A stretch of 64,000 nucleotides of DNA from JBBQFD01 sp038321575 (GTDB taxonomy: Bacteria; Bacillota_I; Bacilli_A; RF39; UBA660): NCBI GenBank assembly GCA_038321575.1, contig JBBQFD010000001.1, positions 14,009 to 78,008 on the forward strand, written 5' to 3'. The position numbers were made by a program, and so were the translations under genes. Each line of letters opens with the position of its first letter. Position 1 is the stretch's first letter. The notes under the pieces are model-generated. The model saw nothing but the letters and a program-made list of their open reading frames with translations, was not told the DNA's origin and ran no database searches. Of the stretch, positions 8,232 to 17,091 are shown one piece after another.

Positions 8232-8951
8232 CTATTCATTATTAGTTTCATTATATAATTTTTTGACTTCTTTTGGCGTTAAAGTTCGATATTCACCAGA
8301 ATTAAGTCCTTTTAAATCAAGGAAAGCAATTCGTTCTCTTTTAAGTTTTAAAACTTCAAAACCTAAAGCTTCGAACATATTTTTAATTTGATGATTACGT
8401 CCTTCGTGAATGATTACTTCAACAATTGAAGTGTTACCAGCGCGATCAAAACGGCGTAATTTTACTTTCGCTTTAGCGGTTTTTTTACCATCAATAACAA
8501 CACCATTAGCTAAACGATGTACAACTGCACCGGTTACAATCCCTTGTACTTTAACAATATATACTTTATCAATACTGTTTTTGGGATGCATCATCATATT
8601 CGCAAAATCACCATCATTGGTTAAAATTAGTGCTCCGGTAGTATCATAATCTAAACGACCTACTGGATAGATACGCTTATCGGTCGCAATTAAATCAACA
8701 ACCACTGGGCGATGTTTATCATCACTTGTACTTGTTATATAACTACGTGGTTTATTTAATAAATAATATTCTTTGTTTTCTTGTGCTAAAACTACACCAT
8801 TTATAACAATGATGTCCTTATCTTCAACTTTAGTTCCTAAAGTTTGGATAGTTTCGTTATTTACTTTTACTTGCCCTTTAGTAATTAATTCCTCAGCTTT
8901 TCGTCTTGAACAATAACCACTATTAGCAATGACTTTTTGTAGTCGTTCCAT
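8232..8951 (-). CDS. rluB: Ribosomal large-subunit pseudouridine synthase (RluB/RsuA family)
   Basis: It isomerises a uridine of rRNA to pseudouridine; by family and size, RluB of 23S rRNA is likeliest. An N-terminal S4 RNA-binding domain (MERLQKVIANSGYCSRRKAE) is followed by the catalytic motif GRLDYDTTGALILTND with the essential Asp, and a C-terminal KLKRERIAF region. An upstream in-frame ATG at 8966 exists, but GGAGGTGA sits between the two ATGs and serves the one at 8951, giving 239 residues. The next gene starts 8 nt later. Confidence 0.93.
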   Translation of the reverse strand: MERLQKVIANSGYCSRRKAEELITKGQVKVNNETIQTLGTKVEDKDIIVINGVVLAQENKEYYLLNKPRSYITSTSDDKHRPVVVDLIATDKRIYPVGRLDYDTTGALILTNDGDFANMMMHPKNSIDKVYIVKVQGIVTGAVVHRLANGVVIDGKKTAKAKVKLRRFDRAGNTSIVEVIIHEGRNHQIKNMFEALGFEVLKLKRERIAFLDLKGLNSGEYRTLTPKEVKKLYNETNNE

Positions 8952-9013
8952 ATATATCACCTCCATAATTATATATTAAAAATCATAAATAATCTATCTT
9001 TTTCGCTTGCTAA

Positions 9014-9035
9014 GAAAAAAAGGGAATAAACCCTT
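9014..9035 (-). terminator. Intrinsic terminator of asnS
   Basis: Minus-strand RNA AAGGG-UUUAUU-CCCUU followed by a U-run; it overlaps the asnS TAA stop at 9034-9036. Confidence 0.75.
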
Positions 9036-10419
9036 AAAATTCACAGTTATCTGGTGTTCTTGGGAATGGTATTACATCACGAATATTTTCAACCCCTGTT
9101 AGATAGATTAACAGTCTCTCAAAGCCCATTCCGAAACCACCGTGTTTACAACCACCATATTTTCTTAAATTAATATACCACTCTAATTCTTCAGTTGAAA
9201 CATTCATTTCTTGCATTCTTTTTTCTAACAATTCTAAACGTTCTTCCCTTTGTGATCCACCCATTAATTCGCCAGCTCCTGGCACAAGTAAATCAACAGC
9301 CGCAACTGTTTTATTATCATCATTTAAACGCATATAGAAAGCTTTAATATCTTTTGGCCAGTCTTTTACAAAAACTGGCGATTTAAAGTGTTCTTCTGTT
9401 AAATATTTTTCGTGTTCGGTTGCTAAATCAGCACCCTGAACAGGTTTGTTTTCAAAGTTTTTGCCAGAACTTAATAATAAGTCAATTGCTTCTTGATGTG
9501 TAATTCTAACGGCTTTTTTATCGAGTACCGCTTTTAATTTGTTAAGGATTCCTGGTTCAACAAACTTATCAAAGAACTCCATTTCAACAGTTGCATTATC
9601 TAAAACATATTTAATTAAATATTTTAAGAAGTCTTCTTCAATATCCATAACACCGTTTAAATCACAGAATGCTATTTCTGGTTCAATCATCCAGAATTCT
9701 GATGCATGCGTTTTAGTATGTGATTTTTCAGCTCTAAAAGTTGGTCCAAAAGTATATACTTTTTTAAAAGCCATCGCAAATGCTTCAGCTTGTAATTGAC
9801 CCGATACTGTAAGTGAAGTATGTTTACCAAAAAAATCTTTAGTGTAATCAACTTCATTACTTTTAGCAATACGATCTAAATCAAGAGTAGTTACTTGAAA
9901 CATTTCCCCTGCACCTTCAGCATCGCTGCCAGTAATGATTGGGGCGTGAAAATATACATAACCACGTTCTTGGAAATAAGTATGAATAGCTTGTGCTACT
10001 ATACTACGCATTCTAAAAACCGCTTGAAATAAGTTTGATCTTGGTCTTAAGTATGCCACTTCTCTTAAAAATTCACGTGTATGTCTTTTTGGTTGAATTG
10101 GGTAATCTTCAGGGCAATCACCCTCAAGAACGATACTAGCTAATTCTATTTCAAAAGCTTGCCCTGCAGCTGGTGAAGGAATTACTTTACCTTCTATTTT
10201 AACAGCTGATCCAACACGATATTTTTGAATATCTTCAAATTCTTTTAATCCTTCATGATAAACCACTTGCACTGATTTAAAATATGTTCCATCATAAAAA
10301 TCAATAAAACCCATATCTTTTTGTTTACGATGATTCTTAATCCATCCTTCTAAAACAATGGTTTTATCCATTAAACTTTCTATTTCAGCATATAACTTTT
10401 TTACATCTATTATTTCCAT
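9034..10419 (-). CDS. asnS: Asparaginyl-tRNA synthetase
   Basis: Class IIb synthetase that charges tRNA-Asn. An N-terminal OB-fold anticodon-binding domain (VLEGWIKNHRKQKDMGFIDF) precedes the catalytic core with motif 2 around FRAEKSHTKTHASEFWMIEP and motif 3 GFGMGFERLLIYLTG. The ORF extends to 10470, but AGGAGG at 10425-10430 lies 5 nt before ATG 10419 (MEIIDVKKLY), so 461 residues is the likely product. It has no visible T-box leader and its own terminator. Its presence suggests direct charging rather than the indirect transamidation route for Asn. Confidence 0.96.
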   Translation of the reverse strand: MEIIDVKKLYAEIESLMDKTIVLEGWIKNHRKQKDMGFIDFYDGTYFKSVQVVYHEGLKEFEDIQKYRVGSAVKIEGKVIPSPAAGQAFEIELASIVLEGDCPEDYPIQPKRHTREFLREVAYLRPRSNLFQAVFRMRSIVAQAIHTYFQERGYVYFHAPIITGSDAEGAGEMFQVTTLDLDRIAKSNEVDYTKDFFGKHTSLTVSGQLQAEAFAMAFKKVYTFGPTFRAEKSHTKTHASEFWMIEPEIAFCDLNGVMDIEEDFLKYLIKYVLDNATVEMEFFDKFVEPGILNKLKAVLDKKAVRITHQEAIDLLLSSGKNFENKPVQGADLATEHEKYLTEEHFKSPVFVKDWPKDIKAFYMRLNDDNKTVAAVDLLVPGAGELMGGSQREERLELLEKRMQEMNVSTEELEWYINLRKYGGCKHGGFGMGFERLLIYLTGVENIRDVIPFPRTPDNCEF

Positions 10420-10486
10420 AATATCCTCCTGTTTATTAATAAGGTTTTTATATATACAATTATAACACAAAATATGATTTTAAAAG

Positions 10487-10507
10487 AAAAAAACAAGCAT
10501 AATGCTT
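10487..10507 (-). terminator. Intrinsic terminator of LtaS-like gene
   Basis: Minus-strand hairpin AAGCA-UUA-UGCUU followed by a run of U, overlapping the TAA at 10506-10508. Confidence 0.7.
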
Positions 10508-12467
10508 ATTTTTTAAAACGATATTTAAAGTAATCTAATCTCTGTGTTTGTTCATAAACATACATATAATCACTTACGCGTTTATTTACTGCTTGAATAT
10601 ATGTATCATCGACGGTTGGATCTATTTTCTTATTACCTCCACTTGAGGCATAATACATTGCTCGATTAGTAATCCAACTACCATTAGTGAAGATAACGGT
10701 TGTTTCTTCATTTGAAAAATAATCTTTACCTTCGTAATAACGAGGATCATAATTTAAATCAAATAAATTAGCAATCGTTGGTAAAATATCAAAAGTACTA
10801 GCTACTTTACTATAAACAGTTGGTGTTAATTTACTATTATAAATAATAAATGGTAAACGATCAATATTAAAATCTTCATAACGATCAATTGGTGATGCTG
10901 AATTAAGATTTTCAATTCCCATATTTAATGGGTGATGATCCCCAAATATAGCAATAACTGTATTATCTAGTTTCCCTTTATCTTTTAAGGTCTTTAATAA
11001 ATATGCAAGTGACCTATCTAATTCAATAGCTTTGGCCATATAACTTTTTATCTTATTTGAATAAGGTAAACCTGACACTAAACTCCAATTATGTTTGACA
11101 ACACCGTTCATATCATCATATGGAAAGTGAGTGGTCGCCGTAATTATAAAACTAAAAAACTTATCTTGATCAATAAAATGTGGAAGCGATTCTTCCATTA
11201 AATTTAAATCGCTAGGCCAACCTAGAATTGGTTTAATATTTAAGTCATCATTATTATAAAACTTTATTGATCCCATATTAGCGTGTAATATAGTTCTACT
11301 ATAAAATTTATCAGAATAACTATGATATGAAGTATTATAATAATTATCGTTTTTAAATAAGTTAAACATTGATGTTGTATAATCATTATTACGATATTCG
11401 TTTGGCACACATTCAGTAGGTATTGGTACTATTGAAGTAAGCGCAATATATTCACTTTCACCGGTTGTACAACTATATTTAGGGGTATAGTAATTATCAA
11501 AATACCAACCCTCTTTAGACATCATATATAAAGTTGGTGTTAATTGTTCATTAATAGCAACCATATCAAATGCTTCAATCATAATTAAAATTAAATTCTT
11601 TCCCTTAAACTCACCCGTCATAATATTTTTAGGAGTTATACTTTGATTAATATAAAAATTATTTAAAGTGTTTAAAGTCGCATTGGTTTCACTAGCAATT
11701 GTTTGTTTCCATGTAGTATCATCTATTTTACGAGTAAAATCAGTCTCAACTGGTTTTGGTTTTGGTTTATCAATGATAATTTTAGTAGTATCTTTGCTTG
11801 GGCTAACCATATAAACAATATCACGCCACAAAAAACGTGTTGCCCCAAATTGTCTAAGTGATAAATCAATTAAAACTGGTTTATTATATAATTCTTTATT
11901 AGTTTTTATTTGATTAGGACTACTAAAAAAGTTCATATTAACAGTAAACATTGATACAAAATGAAGAGAAATGATTAATAAAACCGCCATCAAATCAATA
12001 AGTTTACTTTTTTTCTTATATACTATAATCTTCTTTTTAAAAATAAATAACAATAAAAATATTATGAATGGTAAAAAACATAAATAATATTCTAATTTAA
12101 TATATTTAATAAAAGTAACAACGTATTCGGTCACTCTTCCAGCACCATCACCAGTAGCATTAAGTGACATATAATTACCCATAAAATTAAAGAATCCTAA
12201 TTGTAAAGTGGCATATAATCCAATTACAAAGATGGTAATTAAAATTAATTTCTTACTAATATTAGGTTTGAAAAAAGAATAAATAAACCCCAAGAAAATA
12301 CTTAATGTAATACTAAATAATATAATACGAATTGATTCAAAAGCGAATATTTGCTTAAAAGCTATTATTTTGAAAACTGTTTCAATAAATAATATACTAA
12401 ACAACAAAAAAATAAATATCTTCATAAAATATCGGGCTTTTGATAGTTGTTGTTCTTTATCTATCAT
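10506..12467 (-). CDS. LtaS-type sulfatase-fold phosphoglycerol transferase
   Basis: A membrane enzyme of the lipoteichoic acid synthase/phosphoglycerol transferase family, which moves glycerol-phosphate from phosphatidylglycerol to a growing chain outside the cell. It is 653 residues from ATG 12467 (AGGTGAT upstream; a further TTG exists at 12482). Five membrane helices lie in the first ~190 residues, then an extracellular sulfatase domain with the metal/catalytic segment IMIEAFDMVA, the nucleophile Thr in CTTGESEY and a GDHHPL metal motif. It follows the response regulator-kinase pair by 44 nt, suggesting envelope-stress control. It could make LTA or another phosphoglycerol polymer. Confidence 0.88.
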   Translation of the reverse strand: MIDKEQQLSKARYFMKIFIFLLFSILFIETVFKIIAFKQIFAFESIRIILFSITLSIFLGFIYSFFKPNISKKLILITIFVIGLYATLQLGFFNFMGNYMSLNATGDGAGRVTEYVVTFIKYIKLEYYLCFLPFIIFLLLFIFKKKIIVYKKKSKLIDLMAVLLIISLHFVSMFTVNMNFFSSPNQIKTNKELYNKPVLIDLSLRQFGATRFLWRDIVYMVSPSKDTTKIIIDKPKPKPVETDFTRKIDDTTWKQTIASETNATLNTLNNFYINQSITPKNIMTGEFKGKNLILIMIEAFDMVAINEQLTPTLYMMSKEGWYFDNYYTPKYSCTTGESEYIALTSIVPIPTECVPNEYRNNDYTTSMFNLFKNDNYYNTSYHSYSDKFYSRTILHANMGSIKFYNNDDLNIKPILGWPSDLNLMEESLPHFIDQDKFFSFIITATTHFPYDDMNGVVKHNWSLVSGLPYSNKIKSYMAKAIELDRSLAYLLKTLKDKGKLDNTVIAIFGDHHPLNMGIENLNSASPIDRYEDFNIDRLPFIIYNSKLTPTVYSKVASTFDILPTIANLFDLNYDPRYYEGKDYFSNEETTVIFTNGSWITNRAMYYASSGGNKKIDPTVDDTYIQAVNKRVSDYMYVYEQTQRLDYFKYRFKK

Positions 12468-12511
12468 ATAATCACCTAACAATATTATACTACTTATTTA
12501 TTTTTTTAAAA

Positions 12512-13924
12512 CTATAATTTAATCGTAACTGATGTTCCTTTATTTTTAGAACTCTTAATATCAATGCCATATTCATGAGCATCAGCAATGTATTTAGCAA
12601 TGCATAAGCCAAGTCCATAACCTTTCTCTTTACTATCAACTCGGTAATAGCAATTGAATATTTGTTCTAAATCATTTTTAGCCATACCAATACCATGATC
12701 ATTTATTCTCAGCATCTTATCATTAATGATAATTGATATATCCGTGTTTTCATTAGAATATTTAATCGCATTATCTAAGAAAATAGTTATTAATTGACGA
12801 ACCTTAGTATAATCAGCATTGATCATTTGTTTTAATTTAGTTTTAATTATGATATTAATTTTAATATTCTTTTTTTGTGCTATTTCGCGCATATCAATAA
12901 CAATATCATTAACTAATTGTTGTAAATCTAAATCTTCTTTTTTTAAGATTACTTTACCAGCTTGGAAATGATTTAAATCAAGTAATTCATTAACTAATGT
13001 TTCTAAAGTTTGTGTGTTATTAATTATTTTATCATACACTTCATCGCTTGCTTTAATTGTTTTATCTTTAAGATTTAACGTATAACCACGGATTAAAGTA
13101 AGTGGTGTTTTAAACTCATGTGAGACATTCGCTACTAATTCCTTAGCACGACCCTCTAATTCTTTAATATCATTAATATTTCGGTCAATTTCAACTGTCA
13201 TTTGATCTATTGTTTTTGCTAAATCACCAATTTGATCATCACGTATAATATTAGTTTTAATTGCATAATTACCCTTACGAATCTCATCAGCAACTTCCGT
13301 AATTCTTTCAATTGGTTTAGTAAAATAGTTTGAATAAATAATTCCTAAAATAGTACTTACCATTAACGATATTAATAAACTAATATAAATCAACATGTTA
13401 AATGAGCTATACGCTGTATAAACGCTTTCAACATCCCTGTGTAAAAAAATTGTTCCGATAATACTGTTACCATTCATTATTGGTGCATAAGCCGTAATTG
13501 TTTTAGTCTTAAAATAATCACTATATTTATAAGTAATTCCACTATTGCTATTTTTTATAAAACTGCTGTTCAAAGTTTTTACATTACTTAAAAAGTTTGA
13601 ACAACAGGTCGTTAAAACAACTTCGCCATTACTTTCAATGACCCATAAATCGATGTCCGACATATTATGTATTGATTGCCAAAAAATATCCTTTGGGCGA
13701 GGATTTATTGGGTCAATTAATGATCGACCCACATCAGCAAGCTGTTCTGCTTTTATAATTAATTCTTGTTCCGTTTTATTAATTGATAATTGGCGGTATT
13801 GGGTTAAAAAGATAATAGCAATAATTAAAGTTGAAATAAAAACAATCGAAGAAATACCCACTGTTAGTTGGGTATTTATATCGTTAAATTTATTTTTTAA
13901 ATGTTCACTCTTCAAGTTCTTCAA
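12512..13924 (-). CDS. Sensor histidine kinase
   Basis: This 470-residue membrane kinase has membrane helix 1 around residues 15-40 and an extracellular sensor region of about 120 residues with a CC pair. Membrane helix 2 (near residues 170-195) is followed by HAMP, the dimerisation motif VSHEFKTPLTLIRGY with the phospho-acceptor His, the N box FLDNAIKYSNE and the G1/F boxes NDHGIGMAKND and GYGLGLCIAKY. It overlaps the response regulator gene by 20 nt, so the two are translationally coupled. The only in-frame early starts are TTG codons (13924 or 13915), both inside the regulator gene. The signal is unknown. Confidence 0.93.
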   Translation of the reverse strand: MKNLKSEHLKNKFNDINTQLTVGISSIVFISTLIIAIIFLTQYRQLSINKTEQELIIKAEQLADVGRSLIDPINPRPKDIFWQSIHNMSDIDLWVIESNGEVVLTTCCSNFLSNVKTLNSSFIKNSNSGITYKYSDYFKTKTITAYAPIMNGNSIIGTIFLHRDVESVYTAYSSFNMLIYISLLISLMVSTILGIIYSNYFTKPIERITEVADEIRKGNYAIKTNIIRDDQIGDLAKTIDQMTVEIDRNINDIKELEGRAKELVANVSHEFKTPLTLIRGYTLNLKDKTIKASDEVYDKIINNTQTLETLVNELLDLNHFQAGKVILKKEDLDLQQLVNDIVIDMREIAQKKNIKINIIIKTKLKQMINADYTKVRQLITIFLDNAIKYSNENTDISIIINDKMLRINDHGIGMAKNDLEQIFNCYYRVDSKEKGYGLGLCIAKYIADAHEYGIDIKSSKNKGTSVTIKL

Positions 13925-14594
13925 ACTTATAACCTACTCCCCAAACTGTTTTGATATCCCATTTTAATTCATTAGTTACTAAACAAATTTTTGCACGTAA
14001 TCGTTTAATATGAGTATCGACAGTTCTTATATCACCAAAGTATTCATCACCCCATAGCATATCCAAAAGGATTTCTCTAGAATAAACTCTACTTGGGTGT
14101 TGAGCAAGTAAATAAAGTATTTCCATTTCTTTTTTAGTTAATACTAATTGATGATTATCAATTGAAGCTGTATAATTACGCATGTTAATATCTAAGTTAC
14201 TGATTTTTAATTCAGCATCACTGCTTTCAACTTTTAATCTACGCATTAAAGCTTTAATTTTAGCAATAACTTGTTTTGGACTAAAAGGTTTAACAATGTA
14301 ATCATCAGCTCCAACATCTAATCCCATTATCACATCTTCATCTTGAGTTTTAGCGGTTATCATTATGATTGGAATATCGGATTCTGACCTGATTTTTTTA
14401 CAAACTGTCATGCCATCCATCTTAGGCATCATAACATCTAAGAGTATTAAATCAAATTTGGAAGATTTAAATAATTCAAGTGCCATCAGCCCATCATATG
14501 CAACAGTAATATGATATTCTTCTAGTTTAAAATGAGGGGTCATTAATTCTATAATATCTTTATTGTCATCAACCATTAATATTGATAATTTCAT
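13905..14594 (-). CDS. OmpR/PhoB-family response regulator
   Basis: This 229-residue DNA-binding regulator has a receiver domain with the acidic pair VDDNKD, the phospho-acceptor in LILLDVMMPKMDG, IMITAK and DDYIVKPFS. A C-terminal winged-helix domain has the typical SREILLDMLWGDEYFGDIRTV and VWGVGYKF. It is encoded immediately upstream of and overlapping the histidine kinase; the LtaS-like gene follows, making a probable envelope-regulated operon. It ends FEELEE. An extended -10 element TGTTAAAAT lies about 20-30 nt upstream of the ATG. Confidence 0.95.
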   Translation of the reverse strand: MKLSILMVDDNKDIIELMTPHFKLEEYHITVAYDGLMALELFKSSKFDLILLDVMMPKMDGMTVCKKIRSESDIPIIMITAKTQDEDVIMGLDVGADDYIVKPFSPKQVIAKIKALMRRLKVESSDAELKISNLDINMRNYTASIDNHQLVLTKKEMEILYLLAQHPSRVYSREILLDMLWGDEYFGDIRTVDTHIKRLRAKICLVTNELKWDIKTVWGVGYKFEELEE

Positions 14595-14951
14595 AAAATC
14601 ACCTTTATACTATTTTAACACAAATTGAAGATGTGTGCTTATTTCATTTATTTAGTTTTTTTTCGTTATTAATCATTATCAACCCTCTTCCTTGTTTAAT
14701 CTCCGCAACCATCTTTATCTTTTCTATCAGTATTCATTTCCATTGCGGTGACAATGTTTTAAATCCATCATCTTTATATATTTGGAAATTACTACTGACG
14801 ATATAATTTCGATAATTAATTGAATCTACATCAGCTATATCATCCTCCTTAACAATTATTTATACTTAAATATTCTTCTTTCTTAACTTAAGTATATTTC
14901 TATATTATGTCTTTTTTATGTCATTATAAAAAAACTTTTATTATTTTGTAA
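14595..14951. other. Intergenic region, no intact gene; possible decayed small ORFs
   Basis: On the minus strand AAGGAGG is followed by ATG-ATA-TAG, a start that stops at once. The neighbouring frame is open for 34 codons (DVDSINYRNYIVSSNFQIY and onward, ending QWK) but lacks a usable start. A 13-codon ORF MNTDRKDKDGCGD overlaps its end. This may be a decayed small gene, or nothing. The remainder is AT-rich and presumably holds promoters for the response regulator and the small membrane gene on the other side. Confidence 0.3.
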
Positions 14952-14985
14952 ATAAAAAAGACCCAAGAAATCTTGGATCTTTTTA
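14952..14985 (-). terminator. Intrinsic terminator
   Basis: Minus-strand RNA AAGAUCCAAG-AUUU-CUUGGGUCUU followed by U-run, downstream of the small membrane gene at 14990. Confidence 0.85.
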
Positions 14986-14989
14986 TTGT

Positions 14990-15217
14990 TTATTTTACTA
15001 AGAAATTAATGATATTAGTTAAGAATAATCCTCCAACTAAACCTGTTAATAAGGCTAAGACTAGAGCATCCGCATACCCCTTATTATTATTGATTGGGTA
15101 TTTACCAATAGTTTTTTGAACACCTTTTTCATGACGTTCTTTATTAACTACCAAGCTATTACGATACTCTTTCAGTTGTTTAAATAACTGTTCTCTTGGG
15201 CTTAAATTCTTTTCCAC
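14990..15217 (-). CDS. Small uncharacterised membrane protein
   Basis: This 75-residue protein has a charged N-terminal ~45 residues (SPREQLFKQLKEYRNSL, then GKYPINNNKG) and a single C-terminal membrane helix (YADALVLALLTGLVGGLFLT). It is predicted tail-anchored with the N-terminus in the cytoplasm. No family is recognised. GAGGTGTC lies just upstream of the start. It has its own terminator. Confidence 0.7.
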   Translation of the reverse strand: MEKNLSPREQLFKQLKEYRNSLVVNKERHEKGVQKTIGKYPINNNKGYADALVLALLTGLVGGLFLTNIINFLVK

Positions 15218-15260
15218 CAGACACCTCTTTCATATATAACATCATTATATCATAATAAAT

Positions 15261-15287
15261 AAAAAAACTACTCTAATGAGTAGTTTA
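15261..15287 (-). terminator. Intrinsic terminator of tRNA-Ala
   Basis: Minus-strand RNA AAACUACUC-AUUA-GAGUAGUUU followed by U-run, 11 nt after the CCA end of tRNA-Ala. Confidence 0.85.
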
Positions 15288-15297
15288 AATGTCAACC

Positions 15298-15374
15298 TGG
15301 TGGAGAATAAGGGACTCGAACCCTTGACCCCCTGCGTGCAAGGCAGGTGCTCTAGCCAACTGAGCTAATTCCCC
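15298..15374 (-). tRNA. tRNA-Ala (TGC)
   Basis: A full cloverleaf with acceptor GGGGAAT/ATTCTCC (one wobble pair), anticodon loop TTGCACG (anticodon TGC), T-loop TTCGAGT and encoded CCA. Confidence 0.95.
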
Positions 15375-15465
15375 AAAATATAATTTGGTTGAACACTCAA
15401 AATTATAGCATATATATATAGTGTTGGCAATATCATTTTAATTATATTTAATATATTATTAAAGA

Positions 15466-15492
15466 AAAAAGTAAATTAATGATTTACTTTTT
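15466..15492 (-). terminator. Intrinsic terminator
   Basis: Minus-strand RNA AAAGUAAAU-CAUUA-AUUUACUUU then U-run, downstream of the polytopic membrane gene at 15508. Confidence 0.8.
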
Positions 15493-15507
15493 TAAAAATT
15501 GTTGTTA

Positions 15508-16224
15508 TTATTTTTTACTCTTATGTTCCACTTTAACATATTCATGATAAATAGGTGCTATCTTAAAGGTTAAGATAAGGGCAAATATAATCGCAAATCC
15601 ACACATAATTGATGCAATACCAACCCTTGTTATTGGCAATAGTATATATACTAAAGTAAGTGGTAAGATAAATGATAAATACCCTATTATAAGCCATTTA
15701 AGAGCCTTTTTAATCTTTTCCTTATTATGTTCCAACTTAATACCTTTAACTGCTTCCCAGATACCTAAAAGCAAGAATCCAAAGTAATAGAATCCATATA
15801 AACTATGTATACTTGTTTGGATATTAAAAATAACATAATTACCACCACAAGATACCCCTTGAATTGATTGCGGTACAAAGACAAAGTAAGCAGCAAAAGC
15901 GATTGCTATAAAGTAATAAAATCTAAGTAAATACGAACCCTTGCCTAATTTAGATATTAAATATAGTCCAACCACTGGCAAGAACGTTATACAGAATAAC
16001 CCAAGTCGTGCCCAGAATAATAAATCTGAACCTCCACATATTTGGTATTCTGATAACTGAAAGATTGCTAAAAATACTAATGTAATAACGATTCCAATAT
16101 CAGATTTAGCTTTATGGCTCTTATAAAGTGTGTATATAGCTAACGCTATTTCTATTACAAATGTAATAATCATTATAAGTGGTGAGAAACAATATAAAGT
16201 CATTCTTCCTTTGTCTTTTTTCAT
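15508..16224 (-). CDS. Uncharacterised seven-helix membrane protein
   Basis: This 238-residue polytopic membrane protein has about seven hydrophobic helices (near residues 10-30, 42-60, 69-88, 98-116, 133-155, 170-195 and 203-225) and short charged loops. Two small Cys-Gly-Gly motifs lie in predicted outside loops (QICGGSD and VSCGGN). I do not recognise the family. It resembles the membrane halves of 7TM-type sensors but has no attached cytoplasmic domain. TTGGAGA precedes the start. It lies between the HD gene and tRNA-Ala, at the end of a variable segment. Confidence 0.65.
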   Translation of the reverse strand: MKKDKGRMTLYCFSPLIMIITFVIEIALAIYTLYKSHKAKSDIGIVITLVFLAIFQLSEYQICGGSDLLFWARLGLFCITFLPVVGLYLISKLGKGSYLLRFYYFIAIAFAAYFVFVPQSIQGVSCGGNYVIFNIQTSIHSLYGFYYFGFLLLGIWEAVKGIKLEHNKEKIKKALKWLIIGYLSFILPLTLVYILLPITRVGIASIMCGFAIIFALILTFKIAPIYHEYVKVEHKSKK

Positions 16225-16290
16225 AAATGTATAGTCTCCAATTCTAATTTAATTGATTTCTTAATTTTACAATATAACTTAAATTATTTT

Positions 16291-16929
16291 CTATGTTTTA
16301 TTCTCTATATTATTAACCTCTTTAAATTTTTCTATAAATTTGCTTTTATCGATTAATAATTCACTTACTAATCTTAAATAATTCTTATATGCTTCATCTT
16401 GAATATACATCTTGGCATATCCATCGATCCCGAACTTTTCTGTTATGTGCTTATATGATCGTTCTATTTGTTGATCTAAAGTTAAGTTTGGGAAATGTTT
16501 TAGTCCATATAAGTAAGTTCTTTTAACGGCCATATCAACATCTATATTTCTATCAGCCGAAGATAATAATTTACCATAAATACTTCGTGGTTCACTTTTC
16601 AAAGAAGCTCTGTGATCTTCAATTGCTTCTTTGATAATCACTAATTCCTGTGGTGTAAAAAAGTCTTTTACTGCTTCATCTTTAAAAAACATTTGTGCTG
16701 AAACCATTTCATGGTTTTTAGCATCTACATGATGCCCAATATCATGATAAGCGGCGGCAGCATATATCATATTTGAATTAAGATTTAATTCGTGATTTAA
16801 TTCAAAACTTCTTTTAATAACATAATTAATATGACTAATATCATGTGCTTTATCGTTTTTGTCATATATAGGGAAAACATTAATTTCTATGTATTTAATT
16901 AATTGCTCATTATCCATTGTTTTTTTCAA
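16291..16929 (-). CDS. HD-domain phosphohydrolase
   Basis: This metal-dependent HD-superfamily hydrolase of about 212 residues has the metal ligands H...HD in DISHINYV and AAAYHDIGHH, a later D in LLSSADRNIDVD, and a C-terminal helical part. The ORF is open to 16941, but GGTGAT at 16934-16939 best serves the TTG at 16929; an ATG follows 12 nt later. A -10 hexamer TATAAT lies at 16946-16951. By family it could hydrolyse nucleotides or their derivatives; the substrate is unknown. It lies just beyond the tRNA-end-like element at 17052. Confidence 0.85.
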   Translation of the reverse strand: MKKTMDNEQLIKYIEINVFPIYDKNDKAHDISHINYVIKRSFELNHELNLNSNMIYAAAAYHDIGHHVDAKNHEMVSAQMFFKDEAVKDFFTPQELVIIKEAIEDHRASLKSEPRSIYGKLLSSADRNIDVDMAVKRTYLYGLKHFPNLTLDQQIERSYKHITEKFGIDGYAKMYIQDEAYKNYLRLVSELLIDKSKFIEKFKEVNNIENKT

Positions 16930-17013
16930 ATTAATCACCAAGATTATTATAACATGTTTTACAAAAAATGAAGCAATAGTGAAGTGAAACTTATTTTGGA
17001 CACCTTATAAAAA

Positions 17014-17041
17014 ACAAAAAAACTCTTATAAAATAAGAGTT
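17014..17041 (-). terminator. Intrinsic terminator downstream of element 17052
   Basis: Minus-strand RNA AACUCUUAU-UUU-AUAAGAGUU followed by U-run, ten nt after the CCA-like end of the tRNA-end-like element. Confidence 0.85.
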
Positions 17042-17051
17042 CATTATCAAA

Positions 17052-17073
17052 TGGTCGGGAAATAAAGGGGATT
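17052..17073 (-). repeat. 22-bp tRNA-3'-end-like cassette boundary element, copy 1
   Basis: Plus strand TGGTCGGGA-AATAAAGGGGATT; read on the minus strand it is a T-loop-like AAT, a pyrimidine-rich stretch and an acceptor-like CCCGACCA. Copies at 17776, 52147 and 52922 share length and 12 of 22 positions. It lies 18 nt after the stop of the P-loop kinase gene and is followed by CCATTT, like the tRNA-Pro trailer. The 19-nt span seen in the real tRNAs compared here (Ala, Pro) is 22 nt in all copies, so it is not simply a normal tRNA end. Confidence 0.7.
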
Positions 17074-17091
17074 CCCAAATTTTTATTTTTA

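Noticed and set aside
8952..8966. Upstream ATG of the rluB-like gene (MEVIY start)
   Set aside because: The codons after that ATG form the GGAGGTGA ribosome binding site for the ATG at 8951.
9034..10470. T-box riboswitches upstream of gltX, asnS and trpS
   Set aside because: The upstream gaps are too short or lack the T-box core and specifier stem; only metK has a clear riboswitch.
17052..17073. Functional tRNA gene or tRNA pseudogene at the 22-bp elements
   Set aside because: Only a T-loop-to-CCA-like end is present, with no D-arm or anticodon arm, and all four copies share the same 3-nt length difference from real tRNA ends, so they are better treated as a repeated element.
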